Below are positions 46,042-55,267 of a stretch of DNA of 64,000 nt, one piece after another. Made by a program: the position numbers and the translations under genes. The notes under the pieces are model-generated. The model did no database searches. It saw nothing but the letters and a program-made list of their open reading frames with translations, and was not told the DNA's origin. Source of the stretch: Bacteroides sp. M10 (GTDB taxonomy: Bacteria > Bacteroidota > Bacteroidia > Bacteroidales > Bacteroidaceae); assembly GCF_014334015.1 (NCBI RefSeq), contig NZ_CP060488.1:2748501-2812500 (forward strand), in the 5' to 3' direction. Numbering within the stretch: position 1 is the stretch's first letter; every line of letters begins with the position of its first letter.

Positions 46042-49000
46042 ATGATGAAAAGTAGAATTATTTGCATTTTGTTGCTTCTTGTCGGTGTATCCGGCATTTA
46101 TGCCCAGAGTTTGACCGTTACCGGTAAGGTGGTGGACAACGAAGGCTTGGAAGTGATTGGAGGAAATGTGACCGTGAAAGGAAAACAAAACACGGGTACC
46201 ATTACCGATATCAATGGTAAATACACCATTACCGTTAGTGATCCGCAGAAAGATGTCTTGGTTTTCTCTTTTATCGGACTGGAAAATATGGAAGTACCCG
46301 TGAAAGGAAGGAAACAGATTGATGTGACCATGAAAGCTGCGTCGGTATTGTTGGATGAGGTGGTAGCTATCGGTTATGCAACAGTAAAGCGTAAAGACCT
46401 GACCGGTTCCGTGGCTTCTGTGAGAAGCGACGATTTGCTCAAAGTTCCTTCGTCTGATGTAACCCAGGCTTTAGCGGGACGTATGGCAGGGGTACAGATT
46501 ATACAGACAGACGGTCAGCCCGGTGCTACCATGTCAGTGCGTGTTCGTGGCGGTATATCAATTACGCAAAGCAACGAACCGCTTTATATTATCGACGGAT
46601 TTCCGACGGAAGATGGTATGTCCAGCCTTGATCCTGCCGATATTGAAAGTATTGATGTGTTGAAAGATGCTTCGGCAACAGCAATTTATGGTGCCCGTGG
46701 AGCAAATGGCGTAGTGGTAATCACTACCAAAAGCGGTGCGAAAGGAGAAGGAAAAGCAACACTTACTTTCGATTCTTATGTAGGTGTGCGTACGCTTGCC
46801 AAGCGGTTGGATGTATTAAGTGTAGAGGAATTTGTGTTGGCGGATTATGAAAGAACATTAGGCGATGCTACTGATCCCGAGGAAAGTATGCGGTCATGGC
46901 AAAATCGTTACGGTGGTTTTGTCGATCTTCATGAGAACTATGGCAATCGTAAAGGTATCGATTGGCTGGATCGTACGATGGGACGCACTACCGTTACGCA
47001 AAATTACCGGGTAGGCGTCAACGGTGGTAATGATAAGTTGAACTACAATATGTCTTATGGTTACTTCAAGGATGAAGGTGCGATGGTATATAGCGGCAGC
47101 GACAAACATAATATTGCGCTTAGCGTGAAAAGCGAAGTGAATAAGCGGCTCTCCGTTACAGGACGTATCAACTTCGATTATCTGAAAGTGTATGGAGCTG
47201 GTGTTGCCGGAAATGGAACGAATGAAGGCGGAAGCAATGTAGATGCAAAGTTTAATAAAATGGTTCAGATTTTGCAATACCGTCCTACTATTGGTATACG
47301 TGGTAGTGATTCGGATTTGTTGGCAGGAGAAGATCCTGTATTAAGCGATGCGGATGGAAACGTGATGCAGAATCCATTGATTGCCGCCGCTGAAGAAAAG
47401 GATAATAAGGAAACACGCACTTTGCAAGCCAATGGCGGACTGACTTTCAAAATCATCAAAGGATTGACCTTCCGTAACAATACAGGTATGCGTTATCAAC
47501 TTTATCGCCGGGAGCTTTTTTATGGCGACCAATCTATAATGGGAAGACGCAACGGTATTTACGGCTCTATCAGAAATACAGAGACCGGAAGTTTTCAGAC
47601 CTCTAACGTCCTGACTTATGACAAACGTTTTCAGAAGAAGCATAAAGTAGTAGTGCAATTGGGACAGGAATTTGTAAAACGCTGGACTCGTGTGCTCGAA
47701 TCCGGTGTCAGTGGGTTGCCTACCGATGAGTTCATTTTGGGAGATATGAGTCTGGGTACTCCGTCCGTTGCTTCGTCCGATGAAAACTATGATGATAATC
47801 TGCTCTCTTTCTTTGCTCGTCTCAATTATGACTTTACGGATAAGTACTTGTTTTCCGCAACTTTCCGTGCGGATGGGTCTTCTAAATTCGGAAAGAATAA
47901 TAAATGGGGATACTTTCCTGCTGTATCGGCAGCATGGCGTGTAGGTGAAGAGGATTTTATAAAGAAACTGAATGTTTTTTCCGACTTGAAATTCCGTATC
48001 GGATACGGTTTGGCGGGTAACAACAGAATCGGTAGTTATAACAGCCTTGCTTTGATGTCTTCCATCATCACAGCTATGGGAGATCAGCTTACTCCCGGTT
48101 ATGCTTCCAAGCAGATACCGAATCCCGATCTGAAGTGGGAAGCGAACAAGACTTTTAATATGGGGGTCGATTTAGGATTTCTGAATCAACGCATTACCAT
48201 TTCACCCGAATTCTATATAAATAGGAGTAGTAACTTGCTGCTTAACGCCCAGTTGCCTTATTCTTCCGGTTATCAGAGTATGTTGATTAATGCCGGAGAA
48301 ACGAAGAATGTAGGTGTGGAACTGACTGTGAATACTGTGAATTTCTCTACAAAGAAGTTTAGTTGGAACACTACACTGACGCTGTCGCACAATAAAAATT
48401 CCGTGAAAGCATTGACCGGTGAGGCGGTACAACTCTATGAAGCCAAGTTCGGCTTTAACCAAAATACCCATCGTATTGCTGTCGGAGAACCATTAGGACA
48501 GTTCTATGGTTACATCACCGAGGGGCTGTATCAGGTAGATGATTTCAATTATGATGCTTCTACGCAGACCTATACCCTGAAAGATGGTGTACCTTATCAT
48601 GGTGATAAAGGTCAGATTCGTCCGGGCATGTGGAAGTTTAAGAACTTGACCGGAGATGATAATGTGATTGATGAAAATGATAAAACGGTCATTGGTAACG
48701 CTCAACCGAAATTCTACGGAGGCTTGAACAATTCTTTTACTTACAAAGGATTTGATTTAAGTATATTCCTGACTTTCAGCTATGGTAACGAAGTGTTGAA
48801 TGCGACCAAACTGGTTACCAGTAAGGTGGGTAGCCTGAACTACAACGCATTGGACGTGATGAATAGCTCTAATCGCTGGATGACCATCAATTCGGATGGA
48901 CAGAAAGTGACAGATCCCGGAGAACTGGCTGCTTTGAATGTTGGTAAAACCGTAGCCGCTTATCATGATGCTCAACAAGGAGATAACTATATTCATTCAT

Positions 49001-49257
49001 GGGCAGTGGAGGATGCTTCCTATTTGAAACTAAGTAATGTGACTTTGGGATATACATTCCCTAAAAATCTGATTGCAAGGGTGGGATTGAAAAACTTGCG
49101 TTTGTATGCCACTGGTAATAATCTGTTAACTTGGACCAAGTATTCAGGTTTCGATCCGGAAGTCTCTACGATGAAAAGCGGTTTGACACCGGGTGTTGAC
49201 TTTGGAGCGTATCCGCTTAGCCGTTCTTTTATTTTTGGTCTCAACGTAGCATTTTAA
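46042..49257 (+). CDS. SusC-like TonB-dependent transporter
   Basis: Outer-membrane importer of oligosaccharides, energised by TonB. Start ATG 46042 (or 46045) is preferred to GTG 46018 and gives the signal peptide MKSRIICILLLLVGVSGIYAQ; about 1071 residues. A carboxypeptidase-regulatory domain (VTGKVVDNEGLEVIGGNVTV) is followed by a TonB-box-like segment (DEVVAIGYATVKRKDLTGSV), the plug with the SusC signature (YIIDGFPTEDGMSSLDPADI, VLKDASATAIYGARGANGV), and a 22-strand barrel ending in RSFIFGLNVAF. It pairs with the SusD gene 21 bases downstream. Confidence 0.96.
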   Translation: MMKSRIICILLLLVGVSGIYAQSLTVTGKVVDNEGLEVIGGNVTVKGKQNTGTITDINGKYTITVSDPQKDVLVFSFIGLENMEVPVKGRKQIDVTMKAASVLLDEVVAIGYATVKRKDLTGSVASVRSDDLLKVPSSDVTQALAGRMAGVQIIQTDGQPGATMSVRVRGGISITQSNEPLYIIDGFPTEDGMSSLDPADIESIDVLKDASATAIYGARGANGVVVITTKSGAKGEGKATLTFDSYVGVRTLAKRLDVLSVEEFVLADYERTLGDATDPEESMRSWQNRYGGFVDLHENYGNRKGIDWLDRTMGRTTVTQNYRVGVNGGNDKLNYNMSYGYFKDEGAMVYSGSDKHNIALSVKSEVNKRLSVTGRINFDYLKVYGAGVAGNGTNEGGSNVDAKFNKMVQILQYRPTIGIRGSDSDLLAGEDPVLSDADGNVMQNPLIAAAEEKDNKETRTLQANGGLTFKIIKGLTFRNNTGMRYQLYRRELFYGDQSIMGRRNGIYGSIRNTETGSFQTSNVLTYDKRFQKKHKVVVQLGQEFVKRWTRVLESGVSGLPTDEFILGDMSLGTPSVASSDENYDDNLLSFFARLNYDFTDKYLFSATFRADGSSKFGKNNKWGYFPAVSAAWRVGEEDFIKKLNVFSDLKFRIGYGLAGNNRIGSYNSLALMSSIITAMGDQLTPGYASKQIPNPDLKWEANKTFNMGVDLGFLNQRITISPEFYINRSSNLLLNAQLPYSSGYQSMLINAGETKNVGVELTVNTVNFSTKKFSWNTTLTLSHNKNSVKALTGEAVQLYEAKFGFNQNTHRIAVGEPLGQFYGYITEGLYQVDDFNYDASTQTYTLKDGVPYHGDKGQIRPGMWKFKNLTGDDNVIDENDKTVIGNAQPKFYGGLNNSFTYKGFDLSIFLTFSYGNEVLNATKLVTSKVGSLNYNALDVMNSSNRWMTINSDGQKVTDPGELAALNVGKTVAAYHDAQQGDNYIHSWAVEDASYLKLSNVTLGYTFPKNLIARVGLKNLRLYATGNNLLTWTKYSGFDPEVSTMKSGLTPGVDFGAYPLSRSFIFGLNVAF

Positions 49258-49278
49258 TTCTTTAAATACATAGTAATC

Positions 49279-50973
49279 ATGAAAAAGATACATCTATTAT
49301 ATGCCGTATTCGCCTTGTTGGCAACAGGATTTTCCTCTTGCGAGGATTTGCTAACGGAAGAACCTAACTCAAAATATGACCGGGACCGCTATTTCGATTC
49401 GGAAGATAAAGCGGAAATGGCAGTGATGGGAATATATAGTTCATTGTCGGACTTTAATCATTACGGTTGGTACGAAATGGCTTCTCCCGCATCGGACGAT
49501 ACCTATTATACGGCTCGTACGCAGTCTGACAATCAGGTTCACGATATTGCACATTATCAGCTAAACTCCACGAACACATGGATTGAAAGTATCTGGAAAC
49601 TGAAATATGAGGGAATCGACCGGGCTAACCTCACCATTGACGGAATCTGTGGCATGACAGGATACGCAGAAAATACCCGCCTGAAAGCATTGGAAGCAGA
49701 AGCTCGCTTTCTGCGTGCTTTCCTCGCATTTGATTTGGTGAGATATTGGGGAGATGTGCCTTTCAAAACATCTTATTCTTCATCCTACGAATCTGCTTTT
49801 GGTGAACGTGTGGACAGGGAAGTGATTTATGACGAGATTATATCTGACCTTACTTTCGCTAAGAACAATCTGGATTGGGCAACTGCTTCTTCCAGTCCCG
49901 AACGAGTGACGCAAGGAGCTGCCCGTGCATTGCTGATGCGTGTCTATTTGCAGCGTGCAGGATATAGCCTTCAGTCGAATGGACAGTTGAAACGTCCGGA
50001 GGACAGTAAGCGAATGGAATATTTCGATGCAGTGATAGAAGAGTGGGAGGCTTTTGAAAAGAAAGGGTACCATGATTTTTATGACGGTGGTTATGAGGCA
50101 CTCTTTAAAAGCTACTCGCAGGGGGTACTGAATAATAAGGAGAGTCTTTGGGAGATTGCTTTCTATCATTCGCAAGGACGTCGTAATGGTGGAGCATGGG
50201 GGATTTATAACGGTCCGCAGGTGGCGGAACCTACCGGAGTTTCTGCATCTGAATCAAGTCAGTATATGGGACGTGCCAATGGTTTCTTTATAGTCGTTCC
50301 CGAATGGCGTAACTTCTTCGAAGCGAGCGATAAACGCCGTGATGTTGCTATTTGCACCTATCGTTATACCTGGAATGGTACTAAAAAAGAGCATGTAAAA
50401 GAAGAAAGAAGCGCAGGAAGCTGGTATGTGGGAAAATGGCGTCGGGAATGGATGCCGAAAGAGTCATGGAACAAGAATATCAATTATGCGGATGTGAACT
50501 ATTGCCCTTTGCGTTATGCTGATGTGGTATTGATGGCTGCCGAAGCGTATAATGAAACAGGAACAGATAGACAAAAAGCATGGGATTTGCTGAATAGCGT
50601 ACGTACACGTGCTGAAGCAACTTCTATTACAGAAGCGAATTATGATGAAATGATGAGCGTACGGAAAAAGACACATAACCTGACTTTCATCGACGACTCT
50701 ACACCGGAAGGAAAGTTCCGTACAGCTCTTTACTGGGAACGTGGCTTTGAGCTGGCTTTTGAAGGACAACGCAAATATGATCTGATACGTTGGGGAGTAC
50801 TGGGCAAGGCTCTGAAACTGTTTGGTGAGATCAGTTCCGTCAATCAGAAAGAGAACAAACCATATCCGGCTTACCGGAATTTTACGGAGGGTAAACATGA
50901 ACTTTTCCCTATCCCTCTGAAAGAGATACAAAGTAATCCGAAACTCAATGGAATGAATAATAACGGGTATTAA
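49279..50973 (+). CDS. SusD-like glycan-binding lipoprotein
   Basis: The surface lid of the SusC transporter, binding the incoming glycan. 564 residues; lipobox in ALLATGFSSCEDLL. SusD features: N-terminal EEPNSKYDRDRYFDSEDKAEMAVMGIYSSL, TPR helices (EARFLRAFLAFDLVRYWGDVPF), and the C-terminal RWGVLGKALKLF region followed by KHELFPIPLKEIQSNPKL. It is last in the locus: no SusE/SusF-like or other surface glycan-binding gene follows before the rplM promoter, which is unusual. Confidence 0.95.
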   Translation: MKKIHLLYAVFALLATGFSSCEDLLTEEPNSKYDRDRYFDSEDKAEMAVMGIYSSLSDFNHYGWYEMASPASDDTYYTARTQSDNQVHDIAHYQLNSTNTWIESIWKLKYEGIDRANLTIDGICGMTGYAENTRLKALEAEARFLRAFLAFDLVRYWGDVPFKTSYSSSYESAFGERVDREVIYDEIISDLTFAKNNLDWATASSSPERVTQGAARALLMRVYLQRAGYSLQSNGQLKRPEDSKRMEYFDAVIEEWEAFEKKGYHDFYDGGYEALFKSYSQGVLNNKESLWEIAFYHSQGRRNGGAWGIYNGPQVAEPTGVSASESSQYMGRANGFFIVVPEWRNFFEASDKRRDVAICTYRYTWNGTKKEHVKEERSAGSWYVGKWRREWMPKESWNKNINYADVNYCPLRYADVVLMAAEAYNETGTDRQKAWDLLNSVRTRAEATSITEANYDEMMSVRKKTHNLTFIDDSTPEGKFRTALYWERGFELAFEGQRKYDLIRWGVLGKALKLFGEISSVNQKENKPYPAYRNFTEGKHELFPIPLKEIQSNPKLNGMNNNGY

Positions 50974-51019
50974 GAAGACTCTCAATAGAATAGGCGACTG
51001 GAAAAATATACAAAAATAG

Positions 51020-51050
51020 TTTGCCAATTCAAAGAAAAGCCGTACTTTTG
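51020..51050 (+). promoter_or_regulatory. rplM-rpsI promoter
   Basis: TTTG (51020-51023) and TACTTTTG (51043-51050) are 19 bases apart, a consensus promoter. It leaves an untranslated leader of about 120 bases before rplM, which could hold an autoregulatory site, though I cannot define a structure in it. Confidence 0.8.
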
Positions 51051-51176
51051 CAAGCCGATTATTATCACAAAATGATAAGAGATTAATTCATAGCAAGTTA
51101 GTATTCCTTTGTCCGGGGAAGACTAATGAGTGGTGAAGAAAATTTTTAGTAGTAACATTTAAAAAACAAAATTAGA

Positions 51177-51638
51177 GTGGATACTTTAAGTTACAAGACC
51201 ATTTCTGCAAACAAAGCGACTGTAACCAAAGAATGGGTTATCGTTGACGCTACAGACCAGACTTTAGGTCGTCTGGGAGCAAAAGTTGCAAAATTGCTGA
51301 GAGGAAAGTACAAACCAAACTTTACTCCTCACGTAGACTGCGGTGATAACGTTATCATCATCAATGCAGACAAAGTAAAACTGACTGGTAACAAATGGAA
51401 TGACAGAGTTTATTTGTCATATACTGGTTATCCTGGTGGTCAGAGAGAAATGACTCCTGCCCGTTTGATTACAAAACCGAACGGTGAAGAGAGATTACTG
51501 AAAAAAGTAGTGAAGGGCATGCTTCCTAAGAATATCCTGGGAGCTAAATTGCTGAATAACTTGTATGTTTACGCTGGTAGCGAACACAAACAGGCTGCTC
51601 AGAACCCGAAAATGATTGATATTAATTCATATAAATAA
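51177..51638 (+). CDS. rplM: 50S ribosomal protein L13
   Basis: An early-assembly protein of the large subunit. 153 residues with L13 marks WVIVDATDQTLGRLGAKVAKLLRGK, HVDCGDNVIIINADKV and KVVKGMLPKN. Translation starts at GTG 51177; no upstream ATG fits, and the N-terminus (MDTLSYKTISANKATVTKEW) has the right length. It is followed after 6 bases by rpsI, the conserved bacterial pair. Confidence 0.97.
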   Translation: MDTLSYKTISANKATVTKEWVIVDATDQTLGRLGAKVAKLLRGKYKPNFTPHVDCGDNVIIINADKVKLTGNKWNDRVYLSYTGYPGGQREMTPARLITKPNGEERLLKKVVKGMLPKNILGAKLLNNLYVYAGSEHKQAAQNPKMIDINSYK

Positions 51639-51644
51639 GATATA

Positions 51645-52031
51645 ATGGAAGTAGTAAATGCATTAGGCAGACGTAAACGTGCTATTGCACGCATATTCGT
51701 AAGCGAAGGTACAGGAAAGATTACTATTAACAAGAGAGACCTTGCAGAGTACTTTCCATCAACTATTCTTCAGTATGTTGTAAAACAACCATTGAACAAA
51801 CTGGGTGCTGCTGAGAAGTATGACATCAAGGTTAACTTGTGTGGTGGTGGTTTCACTGGTCAGTCTCAGGCATTGCGTTTGGCAATTGCTCGTGCACTGG
51901 TTAAGATGAACGCTGAAGATAAAGCCGCTCTTCGTGCAGAAGGCTTCATGACTCGTGACCCTCGTTCTGTTGAACGTAAGAAACCGGGACAGCCGAAAGC
52001 TCGTAGAAGATTCCAGTTCAGCAAGCGTTAA
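51645..52031 (+). CDS. rpsI: 30S ribosomal protein S9
   Basis: Small-subunit protein whose C-terminal tail reaches the P-site tRNA. 128 residues: VNALGRRKRAIARIFV at the start, GGGFTGQSQALRLAIARAL in the middle, and the basic tail ending RRFQFSKR, with the usual KPGQPKARR before it. It directly follows rplM and shares its transcript. Confidence 0.98.
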   Translation: MEVVNALGRRKRAIARIFVSEGTGKITINKRDLAEYFPSTILQYVVKQPLNKLGAAEKYDIKVNLCGGGFTGQSQALRLAIARALVKMNAEDKAALRAEGFMTRDPRSVERKKPGQPKARRRFQFSKR

Positions 52032-52054
52032 TGTGCTGCCTGATAGAGGAATAT

Positions 52055-52110
52055 GTTTAGTATCTAAACTACTGGGACTCTGTTCATAGACTACCCAGCG
52101 GTTGGTTTAG
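52055..52110 (+). promoter_or_regulatory. rpsB leader with two alternative hairpins
   Basis: CTAAAC (52064-52069) can pair with GTTTAG upstream (52055-52060, 3-base loop) or with GTTTAG downstream (52105-52110). The downstream pairing encloses a second stem, CTGGG (52072-52076) with CCCAG (52094-52098). The two pairings of CTAAAC exclude each other. The segment lies 43 bases before the rpsB ATG, where a ribosomal-protein leader would act. Confidence 0.5.
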
Positions 52111-52152
52111 AAAAAACAAAAAAGAAAGTAAACGATTTAAAGAAAAAACAAG

Positions 52153-52989
52153 ATGTCAAGAACAAATTTTGATACATTATTGGAGGCTGGTTGCCACTTC
52201 GGACACCTTAAGAGAAAGTGGAACCCTGCAATGGCTCCTTATATTTTCATGGAACGCAATGGTATTCATATCATTGACCTCCACAAAACAGTTGCAAAAG
52301 TAGACGAAGCTGCTGAAGCTTTGAAACAGATTGCCAAATCTGGCAAGAAAGTTCTTTTTGTTGCTACTAAAAAACAAGCTAAACAAGTTGTAGCTGAGAA
52401 AGCTCAATCTGTTAATATGCCTTATGTAATCGAGCGTTGGCCGGGTGGTATGTTGACTAACTTCCCGACTATCCGTAAGGCTGTGAAGAAAATGGCTACT
52501 ATCGATAAATTGACTAACGATGGTACATATTCTAACCTCTCTAAGAGAGAAGTTCTTCAGATTTCTCGTCAACGTGCAAAATTGGACAAGACTTTGGGAT
52601 CTATCGCTGATCTGACTCGTCTGCCGTCTGCATTGTTCGTAATCGACGTAATGAAAGAAAATATCGCAGTTCGCGAAGCTAACCGTTTGGGTATCCCTGT
52701 ATTTGGTATCGTTGATACTAACTCTGATCCTTCAAACGTGGATTTCGTAATTCCTGCTAATGATGACGCTACTAAATCAATAGAAGTTATCCTGGATGCT
52801 TGTTGCGCTGCAATGATCGAAGGTTTGGAAGAAAGAAAAGCTGAAAAGATCGACATGGAAGCAGCTGGTGAAGCTCCTGCTAACAAAGGCAAGAAGAAAT
52901 CAGTAAAAGCTAGACTCGACAAGTCTGACGAAGAAGCTATCAACGCAGCTAAAGCTGCTGCTTTCATCAAGGAAGACGAAGAGGCTTAA
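52153..52989 (+). CDS. rpsB: 30S ribosomal protein S2
   Basis: Small-subunit protein at the head-body junction. 278 residues: LLEAGCHFGHLKRKWNPAMAPYIF at the start, then GKKVLFVATKKQAKQVV, ERWPGGMLTNF and GIPVFGIVDTNSDPS. A C-terminal Lys/Ala/Glu-rich extension (from about 235) makes it longer than E. coli S2 (241). It precedes tsf, the conserved pair, but a strong terminator separates them. Its leader shows alternative hairpins. Confidence 0.97.
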   Translation: MSRTNFDTLLEAGCHFGHLKRKWNPAMAPYIFMERNGIHIIDLHKTVAKVDEAAEALKQIAKSGKKVLFVATKKQAKQVVAEKAQSVNMPYVIERWPGGMLTNFPTIRKAVKKMATIDKLTNDGTYSNLSKREVLQISRQRAKLDKTLGSIADLTRLPSALFVIDVMKENIAVREANRLGIPVFGIVDTNSDPSNVDFVIPANDDATKSIEVILDACCAAMIEGLEERKAEKIDMEAAGEAPANKGKKKSVKARLDKSDEEAINAAKAAAFIKEDEEA

Positions 52990-52995
52990 TATATA

Positions 52996-53070
52996 AAATG
53001 TGCCAATTTGCTAATGTGCAAGGGTATTGTTATACACTTGCATCTTGATTGGCAGATTGGCACATTTTTT
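52996..53070 (+). terminator. Strong terminator between rpsB and tsf
   Basis: Outer arms AAATGTGCCAAT (52996-53007) and ATTGGCACATTT (53056-53067) pair perfectly. An inner stem TGCAAG/CTTGCA (53017-53022 with 53037-53042) stacks above, and a T-run follows. Confidence 0.88.
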
Positions 53071-53110
53071 GTTTCGAAAATTATTATTCATTTAAATAAA
53101 GGAAATTATT

Positions 53111-54103
53111 ATGGCTGTAACTATGGCTGATATTACCAAGCTGCGCAAAATGACCGGAGCTGGTATGATGGATTGCAAGAATGCATTAACAGAGGCTGAT
53201 GGCGATTACGACAAGGCAATGGAGATTATCCGTAAGAAAGGACAAGCTGTTGCTGCTAAGCGTTCTGAACGTGAGGCTTCTGAAGGTTGCGTTTTGGCTA
53301 AGACTACTGGTGACTATGCCGTTGTCATTGCTTTGAAGTGCGAAACTGACTTCGTAGCTCAGAATGCTGACTTTGTGAAACTGACTCAGGATATTCTTGA
53401 TCTTGCTGTGGCTAACAAATGCAAGACATTGGACGAAGTAAAAGCATTGCCGATGGGTAACGGTACTGTACAGGATGCAGTGACTGACCGTAGCGGTATC
53501 ACAGGTGAGAAAATGGAACTTGATGGTTACATGACTGTAGAAGGCGCAAGCACTGCTGTTTACAACCACATGAACAGAAATGGTCTTTGTACGATTGTTG
53601 CTTTTAACAAGAACGTTGACGAGCAGTTGGCTAAGCAAGTAGCTATGCAGATTGCTGCTATGAATCCGATCGCTATTGATGAGGATGGTGTTTCTGAAGA
53701 AGTGAAGCAAAAAGAAATCGAAGTAGCTATCGAAAAGACAAAGGCTGAACAGGTGCAGAAGGCTGTAGAAGCTGCTCTGAAGAAGGCTAACATCAACCCG
53801 GCTCATGTAGACAGCGAAGATCACATGGAAAGCAATATGGCTAAAGGTTGGATTACAGCTGAAGATGTAGCGAAAGCAAAAGAAATCATTGCTACTGTTT
53901 CTGCTGAAAAGGCTGCACATTTGCCTGAACAAATGATTCAGAACATCGCTAAGGGTCGTCTGGCTAAGTTCTTGAAAGAAGTTTGCCTGCTGAACCAGGA
54001 AGATATCATGGACGCTAAGAAGACTGTAAGAGAAGTGTTGGCTGCTGCTGATCCTGAACTGAAGATTGTTGACTTCAAGCGTTTCACTTTGAAAGCTGAA
54101 TAA
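53111..54103 (+). CDS. tsf: Elongation factor Ts
   Basis: Guanine-nucleotide exchange factor that regenerates EF-Tu-GTP. 330 residues. An N-terminal UBA-like domain (ITKLRKMTGAGMMDCKNALTEADGD) is followed by the signature EGCVLAKTTGDYAVVIALKCETDFVAQN, with the second core domain expanded relative to E. coli (283 residues). The C-terminal module includes LLNQEDIMDAKKTVREVL. It is downstream of rpsB but behind a terminator, so some transcription must start in the gap or read through. Confidence 0.97.
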   Translation: MAVTMADITKLRKMTGAGMMDCKNALTEADGDYDKAMEIIRKKGQAVAAKRSEREASEGCVLAKTTGDYAVVIALKCETDFVAQNADFVKLTQDILDLAVANKCKTLDEVKALPMGNGTVQDAVTDRSGITGEKMELDGYMTVEGASTAVYNHMNRNGLCTIVAFNKNVDEQLAKQVAMQIAAMNPIAIDEDGVSEEVKQKEIEVAIEKTKAEQVQKAVEAALKKANINPAHVDSEDHMESNMAKGWITAEDVAKAKEIIATVSAEKAAHLPEQMIQNIAKGRLAKFLKEVCLLNQEDIMDAKKTVREVLAAADPELKIVDFKRFTLKAE

Positions 54104-54164
54104 TCTGATTCAAATCTTGTTAAGTACTACTTACAAAGTCAGATTTATTATATGTAAAATTTGG

Positions 54165-54203
54165 GAAAAGGGTTCGGTATTGCACCGGACTCTTTTTTCT
54201 TTA
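54165..54203 (+). terminator. tsf terminator
   Basis: GGGTTCGGT and ACCGGACTC pair, with G-U positions, around ATTGC, with an A-run before and six T residues after. It lies between convergent tsf and the thioredoxin-like gene. Confidence 0.75.
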
Positions 54204-54224
54204 AGGCATATCTTAGGATAGGGA

Positions 54225-54734
54225 CTACTTCAATGCTTTATCTATTTGCTTCATCAGCGTATCTATGGCTCCATCTTCATAGCCGGTAGTAGCTGATATT
54301 ACTTTTCCTTCTTTGTTTATTAAATAACTTCTGGGAATCATTTTGGTGGCAAATTTACCTGTAACTTCCCGTTTGGGATCCGGGTAGAGGGGAAATGTAA
54401 ACCTTTTTCTTTTATTGTATTCCGCTAATTGGTCGTCTGTATGCTCGCGACCGATCACTAACATACAGAAATCCTTGTTGTTTTTATATTTAGGCCAGAG
54501 TATTTTCTGAACTTCAGCCAGTTCGCTTTGGCAAGGGCCGCACCAGGTAGCGAAAATATTGATTAATACAACTTTCCCTTTTAGATCTGCAGAGTTTATG
54601 GTGCCGTTTGCTGTTGAATGAAGGGTGAAGGCAGGTATATTGTCACCTACCTTTACAATATCCGCATCACTTTCTTGTGCGAATGACAACAGTGAGAATA
54701 GTGTTGCCGCACAGAATAATATTACTTTTCTCAT
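54225..54734 (-). CDS. TlpA/ResA-like periplasmic thioredoxin
   Basis: A 169-residue exported thiol-disulfide protein. The signal peptide is MRKVILFCAATLFSLLSFA. The AhpC/TSA-Redoxin-like fold contains IPAFTLHSTANGTINSADLKGKVV-type start segments and the active site FATWCGPCQSEL (CxxC = CGPC). The cis-Pro region is at KMIPRSYLINKEGKV. It probably reduces periplasmic disulfides, for cytochrome maturation or oxidative repair. It lies 17 bases after the SUI1 gene on the same strand, so it is probably co-transcribed. Confidence 0.88.
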   Translation of the reverse strand: MRKVILFCAATLFSLLSFAQESDADIVKVGDNIPAFTLHSTANGTINSADLKGKVVLINIFATWCGPCQSELAEVQKILWPKYKNNKDFCMLVIGREHTDDQLAEYNKRKRFTFPLYPDPKREVTGKFATKMIPRSYLINKEGKVISATTGYEDGAIDTLMKQIDKALK

Positions 54735-54751
54735 TTCTTGTATTATTTAAT

Positions 54752-55111
54752 TTAACCTCCTATACCTTTGGTTTTAGTATATCCTTCTTTGATGAGTAGA
54801 TCTATGATCTTGGTCTTGAAATCTCCTTGTACCATTATCTCTCCGTCTTTAGCTGAACCGCCTACTCCACATTTGCTTTTCAGTAACTTGCCTAGCTCTT
54901 TCAAATCATTATCCGTACCCACAAATCCGGTAATTAATGTTACCACTTTACCACCCCGGTTCTTTTTGTCAATGGAAACTCGCAGGTTTTGCTTGTCTTT
55001 GTCGAGGGTAACCTGTTCTTCATCGTTATCCATTTCATAACCGAAGTCAGGATTCGTGGAGTACACAACGTTCAATCTATCTTTCCAATCATTATTTTTC
55101 ATACTTGTCAT
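54752..55111 (-). CDS. SUI1/YciH-family translation factor
   Basis: A 119-residue protein with an acidic N-terminus and a C-terminal SUI1 (eIF1-like) domain: LRVSIDKKNRGGKVVTLITGFVG, then DLKELGKLLKSKCGVGGSAKDGEIMVQGDF and a closing LIKEGYTKTKGIGG. Bacterial YciH proteins affect start-codon fidelity in initiation; the role here is inferred from the fold. Its neighbour downstream is the TlpA-like gene, and it is divergent from rex. Confidence 0.9.
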   Translation of the reverse strand: MTSMKNNDWKDRLNVVYSTNPDFGYEMDNDEEQVTLDKDKQNLRVSIDKKNRGGKVVTLITGFVGTDNDLKELGKLLKSKCGVGGSAKDGEIMVQGDFKTKIIDLLIKEGYTKTKGIGG

Positions 55112-55211
55112 TTTTAATCCTTTTCAAAAGTATTAAACTTATCGAAAAGAGCAAAATTTGAGTCTCTTTTCATCGTTTTGTTTAATCTCTATTAAGGTTT
55201 TCTGTTATAGG

Positions 55212-55242
55212 GTTGTCAGTCTCAAAAAATAATGTACTTTTG
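55212..55242 (+). promoter_or_regulatory. rex promoter
   Basis: GTTG (55212-55215) and TACTTTTG (55235-55242) are 19 bases apart. The -7 box overlaps an upstream in-frame ATG (55232), supporting the start at 55268. Confidence 0.65.
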
Positions 55243-55267
55243 CAAAATACCAAATTTTGTAAGAAGT

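Noticed and set aside
45273..46097. A 274-codon antisense frame over the end of the second lyase
   Set aside because: It overlaps a well-supported lyase C-terminus and the susC start and lacks recognisable protein features.
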